NCBI GenBank assembly: GCA_944391495.1
Contig: CALXTU010000005.1
Coordinates: forward strand, 1 to 64,000
Direction: 5' to 3'
DNA length: 64,000 bases
Source of the DNA: an uncultured Alphaproteobacteria bacterium
GTDB lineage: Bacteria > Pseudomonadota > Alphaproteobacteria > RF32 > CAG-239
This document shows positions 38,586-46,683 of this stretch, in pieces (positions within the stretch are counted from its first letter, which is position 1; the number at the start of each line of letters is the position of its first letter). A program made the position numbers and the translations under genes. The notes beneath the pieces are model-generated. The model was not told the origin of the DNA. It searched no databases and saw only the letters and a list, made by a program, of their open reading frames with translations.

Positions 38586-39539
38586 CTAGAATATTTTCAG
38601 TCCGCCGATAAAGCTCATCTCCGGACTGAAATCAATCATCCGGCAACCGAAACGGTTGCAAAAATCTTTGCGCTGCCGCCTCTTTTCCGCAAAATAAGCG
38701 GCATATTCGCGGCGATACGCCCTGGCCGACGAATCAAGCAGCAGTTTTTTGCCGTCGTATTCGGCCAGATACTGCCCGGCCGGCGGCGCTTTTTCTTCCA
38801 GTTTATCAAAAACATTGATTAAAAACAGCCGGCTTTTATGTGCCAGTGCCGCCATATCGGCATCAAAGTTTTCACCCCAGCCGATAAACGAACTGATTAA
38901 AAACACGCTGGCCCGCCCTTTGACATTGGCTTGCAACAATTTAAGCGAACGTGCCTTTTCGTCTGCCGCAATTTCCGTATTGAACAAAGACTTTTCTGCC
39001 GTTTCGGAAATTTTTTTCAAAATGGCCGCCAGATAAGCTCGGTCATTTTTAGCCTTAAACAGCCAGGATTGCCGACCGTCAAAAATCACACAGCCGAAGC
39101 GGTCTTTGTTGTTGAGCGAAACCCAGCCCAGCAGCGCCGCAATTTTGGCAGCGGTAACCGCCTTAAGCTCGGTTGACGAACCAAACAGCATCAGCGGCGA
39201 CAAATCAAGCCATACATAAATTTCATGATCTCGTTCTTCCAAATAAATTTTGGTATAGGGCTTTTCTTTACGCGCCGTCACCCGCCAGTCAATATCGCGT
39301 ACATCATCGCCGAAAGCATATTCGCGGATTTCTTCCATTTCAACACCGCGTCCCTTAAAGGCCGATTTGATATCGCCCGACTGCGCCGAATAAGATTTGA
39401 TTTTGCGGCTGTTCTGCAGATACGCGGCATAACGCCGCATATCCATCAGTTCGTTAAGACCGGCATAAAGCCCGTTTCCGCCCTGCGGACGAGAACCGGT
39501 TTTAAAAAGTCTGGCGGTTATTTTTTTCAGTTTGCCCAT
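38586..39539 (-). CDS. DUF58 family protein
   Basis: A 317-residue protein of the DUF58 family with the signature GRGVEMEEIREYAFGDDVRDIDWRVTAR and a von Willebrand A-like fold (DLSPLMLFGSSTELKAV). It lacks the N-terminal membrane helices of some members. DUF58 proteins accompany MoxR AAA+ ATPases, here encoded 22 bp upstream, and are thought to work as their adaptor. Substrate unknown. Confidence 0.9.
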   Translation of the reverse strand: MGKLKKITARLFKTGSRPQGGNGLYAGLNELMDMRRYAAYLQNSRKIKSYSAQSGDIKSAFKGRGVEMEEIREYAFGDDVRDIDWRVTARKEKPYTKIYLEERDHEIYVWLDLSPLMLFGSSTELKAVTAAKIAALLGWVSLNNKDRFGCVIFDGRQSWLFKAKNDRAYLAAILKKISETAEKSLFNTEIAADEKARSLKLLQANVKGRASVFLISSFIGWGENFDADMAALAHKSRLFLINVFDKLEEKAPPAGQYLAEYDGKKLLLDSSARAYRREYAAYFAEKRRQRKDFCNRFGCRMIDFSPEMSFIGGLKIF

Positions 39540-39561
39540 TTCTGCACCTGCGGCAAAAAAA

Positions 39562-40524
39562 CTACGGCAGCGGTACCAGTTTCAGCAGCGAGGCAATAAC
39601 GTCATCGGTTGTCAGCCCCTCGGCCTGAGCTTCAAAGCTCAAAATAATCCTATGACGCAGAATATCGTAAACCACGGCGTGCAAATCCTCCGGCGCCACA
39701 AAATCTTTGCCCTTCAACCAGGCATGAACTTTGGCGCAGCGGTCAAGCGCCAGCGTCGCACGCGGACTGGCCCCGTAGGCAACCCGCCCCTTCAACGCCG
39801 TATTATATTTTTCCGGATGACGCGTCGCCATAATCAGCTGCACCAGATATTCCTCAACCCGCTCGCTCATATGCACCTGCAAAGCCTCGTGGCGTGCTGC
39901 CAAAACATCGCCCACCGTAACCTCGGCTTTAAGTTCCGGCTCGCTGCCGCCGATTTCATCTCGTACCAGATGCAGAATCTGTTTTTCGGTCGCAACGTCC
40001 GGCTGGTCAATTTTGACATACATCAAAAATCTGTCCAGCTGAGCCTCCGGCAGATTATACGTTCCCTCGTGTTCAATCGGGTTTTGCGTAGCCATCACCA
40101 TAAACAATTCCGGCAGCGGATATCTCTGCCCGCCGACGCTGACCTGACGTTCGGCCATGGCCTCCAACAGCGCCGACTGCACTTTTGCCGGCGCACGGTT
40201 AATCTCGTCGGCCAGCACCAGATTGGCAAACACCGGCCCTTTGCGAAACTCAAAACGCCCCTCGCCCGCCAGATAAATATCGCTGCCGGTAATATCCGAC
40301 GGCAAAAGATCCGGCGTAAACTGGATTCGGTTATAATCGGCCTTAATCAGTGATGCCAGGGTTTTAATCGCTTTGGTTTTGGCCAGACCCGGGGCGCCCT
40401 CGACCAGAGCGTTGCCGTCCGCCAGCAGGGTTATCAGCAATTTGTCAACCAAATCCTCCTGCCCGAGGATACGGGCGTTCATTACTTTTTGCAAACCGAT
40501 AATTTTTTCGCGTATTTCCGACAT
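39562..40524 (-). CDS. MoxR-family AAA+ ATPase
   Basis: A 320-residue ATPase with Walker A GAPGLAKTKA (lysine in the unusual GLAKT form typical of MoxR), Walker B VLADEINRAPAK and sensor 1 ATQNPIEHEG. MoxR ATPases mature or activate protein complexes together with DUF58/VWA partners. First of the moxR-DUF58-TPR set, divergent from uvrD. Confidence 0.92.
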   Translation of the reverse strand: MSEIREKIIGLQKVMNARILGQEDLVDKLLITLLADGNALVEGAPGLAKTKAIKTLASLIKADYNRIQFTPDLLPSDITGSDIYLAGEGRFEFRKGPVFANLVLADEINRAPAKVQSALLEAMAERQVSVGGQRYPLPELFMVMATQNPIEHEGTYNLPEAQLDRFLMYVKIDQPDVATEKQILHLVRDEIGGSEPELKAEVTVGDVLAARHEALQVHMSERVEEYLVQLIMATRHPEKYNTALKGRVAYGASPRATLALDRCAKVHAWLKGKDFVAPEDLHAVVYDILRHRIILSFEAQAEGLTTDDVIASLLKLVPLP

Positions 40525-40625
40525 TTTTTAATCCTTTTTTCTGCTAAAAAGTCTTATTTTGTTCTTTTCATAAGCACATAATTTATATATATTGCTTAAA
40601 AGTTAAAAAAACAAGAAGATTAGCA

Positions 40626-42893
40626 ATGGATGATTTTTTTACTTTGAGTGAAGAAGATTTAACGCCGCATTCCAATTCCGAACGGCTGATGCCGCATTTT
40701 GCCTGGCTTGAAATGCTAAATCCGGAACAGCGCCGGGCGGTTGAAACCACCGAAGGCCCGCTTTTGGTCCTATCCGGCGCCGGCACCGGCAAAACCAAAG
40801 TTCTGACCACCCGCCTGGCTTACATCTTATCCAGGCATCTGGCCGCGCCGTGGGAATGTCTGGTCGTCACTTTCACCAACCGTGCCGCCCGCGAGATGAA
40901 AGAACGCGTTTTCGGCATGATCGGCGATGTCGCATCCTCGGTCTGGCTCGGCACTTTTCACAGCATCTGTGTCAAGATTCTGCGCGTTCATGCCGAGCTG
41001 GTCGGCCTGCATACCAATTTCACCATTCTGGGCGAAGACGACCAAAAACGCCTGCTGAAACAAATTATGGAAGCCAACGGCATTGATGATAAAAAATATC
41101 CGCCGCAGTCGGTTTTGGAAAAAATCAGCCTCTGGAAAGACAAAGGCCTGACGGTCGATAAAATCGGCGCCGATTTCAAAGACAATATCATGACCAAAAT
41201 CTACAAACTCTACCAAACCCGACTGGTGGAACTTAACTGTGTCGACTTCGGCGACATCATTCTCTACACCTTGCAGATTTTACAAAGCAACAAAGACGTT
41301 CTTGAGCGCTACCAAAACCGCTTTAAATACATTATGGTTGACGAATATCAGGACACCAACGTCAGTCAGTACCTGCTCATCCGTCTGCTGAGTCAGAAAT
41401 ACCGCAACTTGTGTTGTGTCGGTGATGACGACCAATCAATTTATTCCTGGCGCGGCGCCGAGATTGAAAATATCTTGCGTTTTAACAAAGATTTCAAAGA
41501 CGCCCAAATCATCAGACTGGAACGCAACTACCGTTCAACCCAGCATATTCTGGCCGCCGCCTCGGCGCTGATATCCAATAATGCCGGCCGCCTCGGCAAA
41601 ACTTTAAAAGTGGCCGAAAACTCGCCGGCGCGTCAGGTCGACAATACCAAAATCAAAGTCGTCAGCACTTATGACGGCGATGAAGAAGCCGCCTTTGTTG
41701 CCGAAGAAATCGACAATGCCCGCCGCGACGGCTATGCCTATTCCGATATGGCGGTTTTGGTGCGCACCGCCGCCCAAACCCGCGCATTTGAAGAAAAATT
41801 TATTTCCGAGGCCATTCCCTACCAGGTTATCGGCGGTCTCAAATTCTACGAGCGTGCCGAAATCCGCGATGCTCTGGCGTATTTTCGCGTCATTCTGCAG
41901 CCGGATGACGACCTTGCCCTGGAACGCATTATCAACAAACCGGCACGCGGCATCGGCGCCAAAACGGTGGAAAAATTCCAGGCCGAAGCGCGAGCTCATC
42001 ACATCTCGCTTTATGCCGCGGTTGAAAAAATGCTGGCCGAAGGTGCCGTCAAGGGCAAAGTAAAAACCGCCCTGCAGGAACTGATGGATCGTTTTGCCGA
42101 ATGGCGCCGGGCTTATCCGGCTCTGCCGCCCGATGATATTGCCTCGTCCGTGCTGGAAGACAGCGGCTATTACGATATGCTTAAAAACGACTCTTCCGCC
42201 GAAGCTCCCGGCCGCATTGACAACTTAAAAGAATTAATCAACGTCATGAGCGACACCGAAGCTTACCCTGATCTGCCGGCATTCATGGAGCACGTCAGCC
42301 TGGTAATGGACAACGACAACGACCAGAACGAAAATAAGGTGCGTCTGATTACACTGCACTCAGCCAAAGGACTGGAATTTGACGTTGTTTTTCTGCCCGG
42401 CTGGGAAGAAAACTTATTTCCGCATCAACGGGCATTGGACGAAGGTTCTCAAGCGCTGGAAGAAGAACGGCGGCTGGCCTATGTGGCCATCACCCGCGCC
42501 AAACACCGGCTGTTTATTTCCATGGCACACAACCGCCGCGTTTACGGTCAGTGGCAGACCAACCTGCCCTCGCGCTTTATTGACGAGCTGCCTGCCGAAC
42601 ATATTGAGCTGATCAACAAATGCTCCTATTTCGGCGACAACCGTTCGTCATACCGCCCGAATTACAATCAAAAAAAATACTATAACAACAGCTACGAAGA
42701 AAGCGTTTCCGACGGCAGCGGCCGTTACAGTTATGTTCGCGAAAAACCGGTTAATAATCTGGGTAAACGGGTTTATCACCAGACTTTCGGCTACGGCAAA
42801 ATCGTCGCCCAAGACGGCAACACCGTCCATGTATGTTTTGATACAGGCGGCATCAAAAAGCTGATGAGCTCTTATCTGCAAATTGTCGGCTGA
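40626..42893 (+). CDS. uvrD: UvrD/PcrA superfamily 1 DNA helicase
   Basis: A 755-residue 3'-5' helicase of repair and replication. Motifs: Q motif LNPEQRRAVE, Walker A GAGTGKT, Ib TFTNRAAREMKERV, II DEYQDTN, III DDDQSIYSWRGA, V/VI TLHSAKGLEFDVVFLPGWEE and YVAITRAK. The C-terminus (YHQTFGYGKIVAQDGNTVHVCFDTGG, by its ends) is the Tudor-like PcrA/UvrD tail that contacts RNA polymerase. Monocistronic. Confidence 0.95.
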   Translation: MDDFFTLSEEDLTPHSNSERLMPHFAWLEMLNPEQRRAVETTEGPLLVLSGAGTGKTKVLTTRLAYILSRHLAAPWECLVVTFTNRAAREMKERVFGMIGDVASSVWLGTFHSICVKILRVHAELVGLHTNFTILGEDDQKRLLKQIMEANGIDDKKYPPQSVLEKISLWKDKGLTVDKIGADFKDNIMTKIYKLYQTRLVELNCVDFGDIILYTLQILQSNKDVLERYQNRFKYIMVDEYQDTNVSQYLLIRLLSQKYRNLCCVGDDDQSIYSWRGAEIENILRFNKDFKDAQIIRLERNYRSTQHILAAASALISNNAGRLGKTLKVAENSPARQVDNTKIKVVSTYDGDEEAAFVAEEIDNARRDGYAYSDMAVLVRTAAQTRAFEEKFISEAIPYQVIGGLKFYERAEIRDALAYFRVILQPDDDLALERIINKPARGIGAKTVEKFQAEARAHHISLYAAVEKMLAEGAVKGKVKTALQELMDRFAEWRRAYPALPPDDIASSVLEDSGYYDMLKNDSSAEAPGRIDNLKELINVMSDTEAYPDLPAFMEHVSLVMDNDNDQNENKVRLITLHSAKGLEFDVVFLPGWEENLFPHQRALDEGSQALEEERRLAYVAITRAKHRLFISMAHNRRVYGQWQTNLPSRFIDELPAEHIELINKCSYFGDNRSSYRPNYNQKKYYNNSYEESVSDGSGRYSYVREKPVNNLGKRVYHQTFGYGKIVAQDGNTVHVCFDTGGIKKLMSSYLQIVG

Positions 42894-42920
42894 GTAAATT
42901 CACTGATATCTGAAAACCCA

Positions 42921-42955
42921 AAAAAAGACACCGCATAAAGCGGTGCCTTTTTATT
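42921..42955. terminator. Terminator shared by uvrD and tRNA-Met
   Basis: Stem (G)ACACCGC/GCGGTGCC with loop ATAAA, T-run on the plus strand and A-run on the other side giving T residues on the minus strand. Confidence 0.9.
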
Positions 42956-42956
42956 A

Positions 42957-43032
42957 TGGTAGCAGGTGAGGGATTCGAACCCACGACACAAGGATTATGA
43001 TTCCTCTGCTCTACCGACTGAGCTAACCTGCC
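42957..43032 (-). tRNA. tRNA-Met (anticodon CAU), elongator
   Basis: A 76-nt tRNA with acceptor GGCAGGT/ACCTGCT, discriminator A, encoded CCA, D-loop AGTCGGT, anticodon loop ATCATAA (CAU) and T-arm GTGGGTTCGAATCCCTC. It lacks the three G-C pairs and unpaired first base of an initiator. A tRNA-Ile2 with the same anticodon is possible but the body is more like elongator Met. Confidence 0.9.
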
Positions 43033-43049
43033 GTCATAAATCGCTGTCT

Positions 43050-43078
43050 TTAATAATATGTATCCGCCGGTTTGTCAA
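43050..43078 (-). promoter_or_regulatory. Promoter of tRNA-Met
   Basis: Minus strand: -35 TTGACA (43078-43073), 17-bp spacer, -10 TATTAA (43055-43050). Confidence 0.7.
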
Positions 43079-43109
43079 TAAATATTTTTTTACATCTGCA
43101 AAAATTATC

Positions 43110-43132
43110 ATCTGCGACGGCAGATTTTTTTT
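43110..43132 (+). terminator. Small hairpin with T-run just before the RNA promoter
   Basis: Stem ATCTGC/GCAGAT, loop GACG, then eight T that run into the -35 box at 43131. It has no plus-strand gene directly upstream, so it may insulate the RNA gene. Confidence 0.5.
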
Positions 43133-43159
43133 GACAATCACACTTTTTATTAATACTAT
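43131..43159 (+). promoter_or_regulatory. Strong promoter of the structured RNA
   Basis: -35 TTGACA (43131-43136), 17-bp spacer, -10 TACTAT (43154-43159). Expected start near 43165. Confidence 0.75.
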
Positions 43160-43163
43160 AACT

Positions 43164-43370
43164 CCTGGATATAACACTATATCCAGGGCGTCATAACCCT
43201 TTTAGCGATAGTCGCACGTGCATAGCGACTTAAATATTATGCCGACTTCTGTTCAAGATGGACGGATGTCGGCGCAATAAGGCTTTACGCACGAAAACGT
43301 CGAGCCGTTTATCGCTATACGGTTATGAACATCCGCCCGCCTTTTACCAAAAAAGCGGGTATTTTTTTAA
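43164..43370 (+). ncRNA. Structured RNA or cis-regulatory leader of unknown class
   Basis: I do not recognise the family. From the promoter onward it can form: a 5' hairpin CTGGATAT/ATATCCAG (43165-43186); a long closing helix made of TCATAACC (43191-43198) with GGTTATGA (43321-43328) and TAGCGATA (43203-43210) with TATCGCTA (43310-43317); inside it three hairpins, GTCGC/GCGAC (43211-43229), GCCGAC/GTCGGC (43241-43273) and GGCT/AGCC (43281-43305); and a Rho-independent terminator at 43336-43368. It is either an independent small RNA or a leader controlling the lipoprotein gene 25 bp downstream. Confidence 0.65.
43336..43368 (+). terminator. Terminator of the structured RNA
   Basis: Stem CCCGC(CTTTT)/(AAAA)GCGGG followed by TATTTTTTT. 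It lies between the RNA body and the start of the lipoprotein gene (43395). Confidence 0.85.
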
Positions 43371-43394
43371 CTGTAACTTGAGGATGTTCAGCAA

Positions 43395-43982
43395 ATGAAT
43401 AAAAAATTTATCGTTTTATCGGTCTTAACCTTAACGGCATGCGGCACGGTGTTTAACGGCTCCAGTCAATCAATTCACTTTGAATCCAACGTCAAAAATA
43501 TTTCCATCTATGCCAACGGAGCGTTGGTTTGCAGTCAGACTCCCTGTCAGGCAGATATCGACAGGGGATCCGGTGCCTTGACAATCATTGCCAAGGCAGA
43601 CGGTTATGAAGACAACATTCAGCAGATTAAAACCAAAATAAACACGACATCTTGGGGAAATCTGATTTCCATTTACAGCTGGACAACCGATTTTGCCACC
43701 AGTTCCATGTGGAAATATTCGCAAGACGGGATCTACATCAACATGAAAAAGGCCAAAAGATCAAAATTGGCCGATACCGGCTTTATTAAAGCCTCAAAAA
43801 TCAGGCATTTTGCCCTTCATAACTTCGCCGCTCTGAAAAGCGAGGCCTTATCCCCGGCTGCCGGAGAATATTTACGCACGCTCGGTACTCTGACTCAAAA
43901 AGACACTGCCGAACTGGCGGCTGTCATAAAACGTTCGCCGACGGAAGCGGCTCTGGCCAACAACCTGACCGGCGTCAACTGA
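43395..43982 (+). CDS. Lipoprotein with PEGA-like N-terminal domain
   Basis: A 195-residue lipoprotein: lipobox LTAC with Cys16. The mature N-terminus CGTVFNGSSQSIHF ... ISIYANGALVCSQTPCQADI is the pattern of small envelope lipoproteins with a PEGA-like beta domain and a conserved Cys pair. The C-terminal 70 residues are helical. Function unknown. The RBS region GGATGTTC (43382-43389) is perfectly complementary to GAACATCC at 43327-43334 in the upstream RNA. Confidence 0.82.
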   Translation: MNKKFIVLSVLTLTACGTVFNGSSQSIHFESNVKNISIYANGALVCSQTPCQADIDRGSGALTIIAKADGYEDNIQQIKTKINTTSWGNLISIYSWTTDFATSSMWKYSQDGIYINMKKAKRSKLADTGFIKASKIRHFALHNFAALKSEALSPAAGEYLRTLGTLTQKDTAELAAVIKRSPTEAALANNLTGVN

Positions 43983-44026
43983 CCGGAAAATTATTGCTAA
44001 TAACTATGGTATTAAAACCGGTATCT

Positions 44027-44058
44027 GCCGAGCCTTCCCCGGCTCGGCTTAATTTTTG
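44027..44058 (+). terminator. Terminator of the PEGA-like lipoprotein gene
   Basis: Stem GCCGAGCC/GGCTCGGC, loop TTCCCC, then TTAATTTTTG. Confidence 0.88.
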
Positions 44059-44113
44059 TCTTTCACACCCCCTAATAATTTACGATACATCTGACATTCA
44101 ACAGAATTTCTGT

Positions 44114-44758
44114 TTAGAAGTCATTTTTATTTTTCAGCCCGTCATATCGCTTATGGATACATTCAATGGCTGTCTTATGCACCCCGGCGGTAATACTGTA
44201 ATAAACGAACCTGCCGTCGCGCCGACAGGTTACAAACCCGTCATCACGCAAACGTTTAAGATACTGCGAAGCCTTAAGCGGTTCACAGCCGACACCCGCG
44301 GCAATGTCCGAAACATTGCTCTCGCCGCGGATTATCAGGAATTCAAGAATTTTCATCTTGTCATAATGAGCAAATAACTTAATCCGGTTAGCCACCATCG
44401 TGGTATAATCCCGCGGCAGGACAGCCTTGTACCCGTCCATCAAGAAATAAAAATTATTGGTCATATAACCGAACAGTTTGCGGATACAAAAAAAGATGCT
44501 TGCCGGATATTCTTCATAAATATTATAATAAATAAACAGCCCCCGCCGCTCGGTTTTAACCAAATTGGCGCCACGCAGTTTTTTCAGGCTCTGCGATATA
44601 ATAACCTGCTCTTCGCCGACGCCTTTAGCAATCGCCGAAACCGATGACGCGCCGTTGACGTCCAAAAACTCCAATATCCGCAGCCTTAAGGGATGAGCAA
44701 TATAGCTTATCCCCCTGGCCGCTTTTTTCATAATTTCATCAGGCAGTGGTTGATCCAT
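44114..44758 (-). CDS. Tandem ArsR-type double winged-helix regulator
   Basis: A 214-residue protein with two ArsR-like winged-helix domains. Domain 1 (about 14-80) has HPLRLRILEFLDVNGASSVSAIAKGVG and the wing KTERRGLFIYYNI; domain 2 (about 125-195) has YDKMKILEFLIIRGESNVSDIAAGVGCEPLKASQYLKRLRDDG and RRDGRFVYYSI (given by their ends). ArsR proteins normally have one domain and dimerise; this looks like a fused dimer. No CxC-type metal site is obvious. It is last of a minus-strand set with a thioredoxin-like lipoprotein and a membrane protein, which it may control. Confidence 0.85.
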   Translation of the reverse strand: MDQPLPDEIMKKAARGISYIAHPLRLRILEFLDVNGASSVSAIAKGVGEEQVIISQSLKKLRGANLVKTERRGLFIYYNIYEEYPASIFFCIRKLFGYMTNNFYFLMDGYKAVLPRDYTTMVANRIKLFAHYDKMKILEFLIIRGESNVSDIAAGVGCEPLKASQYLKRLRDDGFVTCRRDGRFVYYSITAGVHKTAIECIHKRYDGLKNKNDF

Positions 44759-44760
44759 GA

Positions 44761-45117
44761 TTATTGTCCTGCTTCGGCGTACGGACGCGCATATTCGTCA
44801 AATTCGTCCTCATAGTCGCTGCTCCAGCCCATCAGATATTTATCGCCGAAAACAATCAACGGTGTCCCAACATTATTGCCGAGTTTAAATTTCTGCGCAG
44901 CCTTAACCAGCAGATCAAGCCCTTCCGGATTACCGACATTAACCATGGCCAACTCAAGCCGCGGATATTTGGCATTAATGTATTCCAACGCATGATGGCA
45001 ATGCGGACAGGTATTGCTGAAGAAGAAATAAATTTTATCTTCCGATAGACCGGCACCGGATTTTCCGCAGGCGGTCAAAGCCAAAATCACCACCAACGAT
45101 GATAAAAATTTCCGCAT
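44761..45117 (-). CDS. Thioredoxin/glutaredoxin-like lipoprotein
   Basis: A 118-residue envelope lipoprotein: lipobox LTAC (Cys17) and a thioredoxin-fold domain with the active-site CPHC in FFFSNTCPHCHHALEY and the cis-Pro in VGTPLIVFGD. The CPHC dipeptide is that of DsbA/DsbG-like oxidases and isomerases. It is one base apart from the membrane protein gene upstream and two bases from the ArsR gene downstream, so all three form an operon. Confidence 0.88.
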   Translation of the reverse strand: MRKFLSSLVVILALTACGKSGAGLSEDKIYFFFSNTCPHCHHALEYINAKYPRLELAMVNVGNPEGLDLLVKAAQKFKLGNNVGTPLIVFGDKYLMGWSSDYEDEFDEYARPYAEAGQ

Positions 45118-45118
45118 T

Positions 45119-45688
45119 TTACTTCTCCGAAAACTGATACAACGCTGCCGTATCGCCCAGGCCGGCAGGAGCCTGTCCGGATAACGGATAATAGTTAAAA
45201 TAAACGCTCAAAAGCGCCAAAGCGGCAACCGGCAGCACAACCTTTTCAAACGGAAAATGCGCATGCCCGCCGTTTTTTGCCTTCATCCACTGATAAAATT
45301 TGGAAACATAGATAAATGTTAATGCGCCCAAAACCGTACTGAACAACAGCGGGTCAAGATAAAAAATTCCGATAACCCGCGCCTGATAAGGAATCTCGAC
45401 ATACATACCGCCGATGACGGCAACCGACAACGCCATCAAAATAAAATCTCGACCGGCAAAATGCCAGTTTTTCTTATCAAACCACAAAATCAGCCAATAG
45501 CCCATCAAAGCCAGAAACGCTCCGGCCCATACACCGACCACGGCATCGTCAACCCCGTAGCGGCGAGCCACTTCCAAAGACGCCCCGACCGCAACCGTGC
45601 AGACAGCGCAGGCCGGATTGGCCAGAGCCTTGCCCGCTCCGCCCAAAACAAAAGCCGGTACGGCAAATATCTTAAGCAATTTATGCAT
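45119..45688 (-). CDS. Polytopic membrane protein with N-terminal CxxC
   Basis: A 189-residue inner-membrane protein with a signal-like N-terminus, the segment NPACAVCTVAVGASLEVARRYGVDD (by its ends) and about five hydrophobic helices. The ACAVC cysteine pair next to a thioredoxin-like lipoprotein suggests electron transfer across the membrane, an inference. Start at 45688 chosen for AAAGGA nine bases upstream; the frame is open to 45742. I cannot name the family. Confidence 0.78.
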   Translation of the reverse strand: MHKLLKIFAVPAFVLGGAGKALANPACAVCTVAVGASLEVARRYGVDDAVVGVWAGAFLALMGYWLILWFDKKNWHFAGRDFILMALSVAVIGGMYVEIPYQARVIGIFYLDPLLFSTVLGALTFIYVSKFYQWMKAKNGGHAHFPFEKVVLPVAALALLSVYFNYYPLSGQAPAGLGDTAALYQFSEK

Positions 45689-45707
45689 TTGTACTATCCT
45701 TTCCGCT

Positions 45708-46295
45708 TTATTCAATACAACAATCAACCGCTTTGCGGACAAAAGCTTTCATTTTCCCGAGAGCTGTCGTCGGTTTCGGTGCTTCGTCATCTTTTTCTGC
45801 CGCAACCGGGACATCGTTTTTTTCCAGTTGAGCCGAAATCTTCTTAATATCTTCCAGATTGTCTTCAACCCACTTGACGTCGGCAACATCAAGCATCTTC
45901 ATATTAAGCCCCCAAAACAGACAATATAAATCATAAGCCTGATCAAAGAGTTTATAAGCCGCCTCTTTATGTCCCAAAGACTGTTGCTTGGTACCAACCT
46001 CCATCAAACGCATTGACGACGCCAGCAAATGCTTGGATATACACCAGACCTCACCCTCGTATTCGGGAATAACGCGCTGCATCAGATTCTTACGCAGCTC
46101 GCGAATATCCTGAATCAAATCATAGAAAGAAGTCTTACCCGTCTTGGCGCCGGAAAAAACCAAATGCTCTTCGATTGAAATCAAATTCATAATCGCAATC
46201 GTCAAATCCTGGTCCGAAGACAAATCTTTCGGATTAACTTTTTTGGTTGCGTCGATTCTCTCAACAAACTCTTTAACATCTTTAGCTTTTTTCAT
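45708..46295 (-). CDS. Hypothetical helical cytoplasmic protein
   Basis: A 195-residue protein without signal peptide or membrane helix, rich in Lys/Glu and predicted all-helical (segments DLSSDQDLTIAIMNLISIEEHLVFSG, LIQDIRELRKNLMQRVIPEYEGEVWC by their ends). Only three cysteines, two at the C-terminus (DCCIE). RBS AGGAG. First gene of the set that leads to the ArsR regulator; stop is 20 bp before the next start. Function unknown. Confidence 0.75.
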   Translation of the reverse strand: MKKAKDVKEFVERIDATKKVNPKDLSSDQDLTIAIMNLISIEEHLVFSGAKTGKTSFYDLIQDIRELRKNLMQRVIPEYEGEVWCISKHLLASSMRLMEVGTKQQSLGHKEAAYKLFDQAYDLYCLFWGLNMKMLDVADVKWVEDNLEDIKKISAQLEKNDVPVAAEKDDEAPKPTTALGKMKAFVRKAVDCCIE

Positions 46296-46337
46296 CTTTG
46301 ACTCCTAAAAATATCTCAAAAACTATATATAGTAATA

Positions 46338-46367
46338 ATTATATATATTAAACTTGTCAAGTGTCAA
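46338..46367 (-). promoter_or_regulatory. Promoter of the 45.7-46.3 kb minus-strand operon
   Basis: Minus strand: -35 TTGACA (46367-46362), 18-bp spacer, -10 TATAAT (46343-46338), with a second TTGACA inside the spacer. An AT-rich palindrome (about 46322-46347) overlaps the -10 and could be an operator. Confidence 0.65.
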
Positions 46368-46446
46368 CTATATAATTAAGTATTTTTTTCACAACAATCG
46401 CTTGACTTTAAGCTGAAAATATGTTTTTTGTTACACAACAATGCAA

Positions 46447-46523
46447 GGTCTCGTAGCTCAGCTGGATAGAGCAACAGCCTTCTAAGCTGTGGGTCAGAGG
46501 TTCGAATCCTCTCGAGATCGCCA
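46447..46523 (+). tRNA. tRNA-Arg (anticodon UCU)
   Basis: A 77-nt tRNA with acceptor GGTCTCG/CGAGATC (one G-U pair), discriminator G, encoded CCA, anticodon stem ACAGC/GCTGT with loop CTTCTAA (UCU, reads AGA/AGG) and T-arm CAGAGGTTCGAATCCTCT-type. Its 3' tail is duplicated at 46684-46702. Confidence 0.97.
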
Positions 46524-46584
46524 ATAAAAAAACACCGCCTCGCGCGGTGTTTTTTGTTGCGTTCGAGGGAGGATGAGAACCTCT
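46505..46584 (+). repeat. tRNA-Arg tail/terminator repeat, copy 1
   Basis: 80 bp: the 3' end of the intact tRNA-Arg, terminator, and an inverted degenerate copy of the tRNA tail (46561-46584, GAACCTCT opposing AGAGGTTC at 46496-46503). It matches 46684-46763 with one mismatch. Confidence 0.92.
46528..46557 (+). terminator. Terminator of tRNA-Arg
   Basis: Stem AAACACCGC/GCGGTGTTT, followed by T residues. The same hairpin is at 46707-46736. Confidence 0.9.
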
Positions 46585-46683
46585 TGGTTCGGAGCGGGTA
46601 GTTGGTGAGCACGAGTGTGGAGCGCAGCAAAACACGATGGGCGAACCTTACGACGCGAGGAGGACCCGCTTGCGGGAGTGCCC
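46585..46683. other. 99-bp spacer between tRNA-Arg tail copies
   Basis: No gene. It contains GGTTCG (46586-46591) opposed by CGAACC (46642-46647), AGCGGGT (46593-46599) opposed by ACCCGCT (46664-46670), a small CCCGC/GCGGG hairpin, and the GTTGGTGAGCA / GCAGCAA / GCGAACCT series shared with the tRNA-Ser spacer. Confidence 0.6.

Noticed and set aside
42957..43032. tRNA-Ile2 with anticodon CAU
   Set aside because: The body resembles elongator tRNA-Met; lysidine determinants cannot be proven from sequence.
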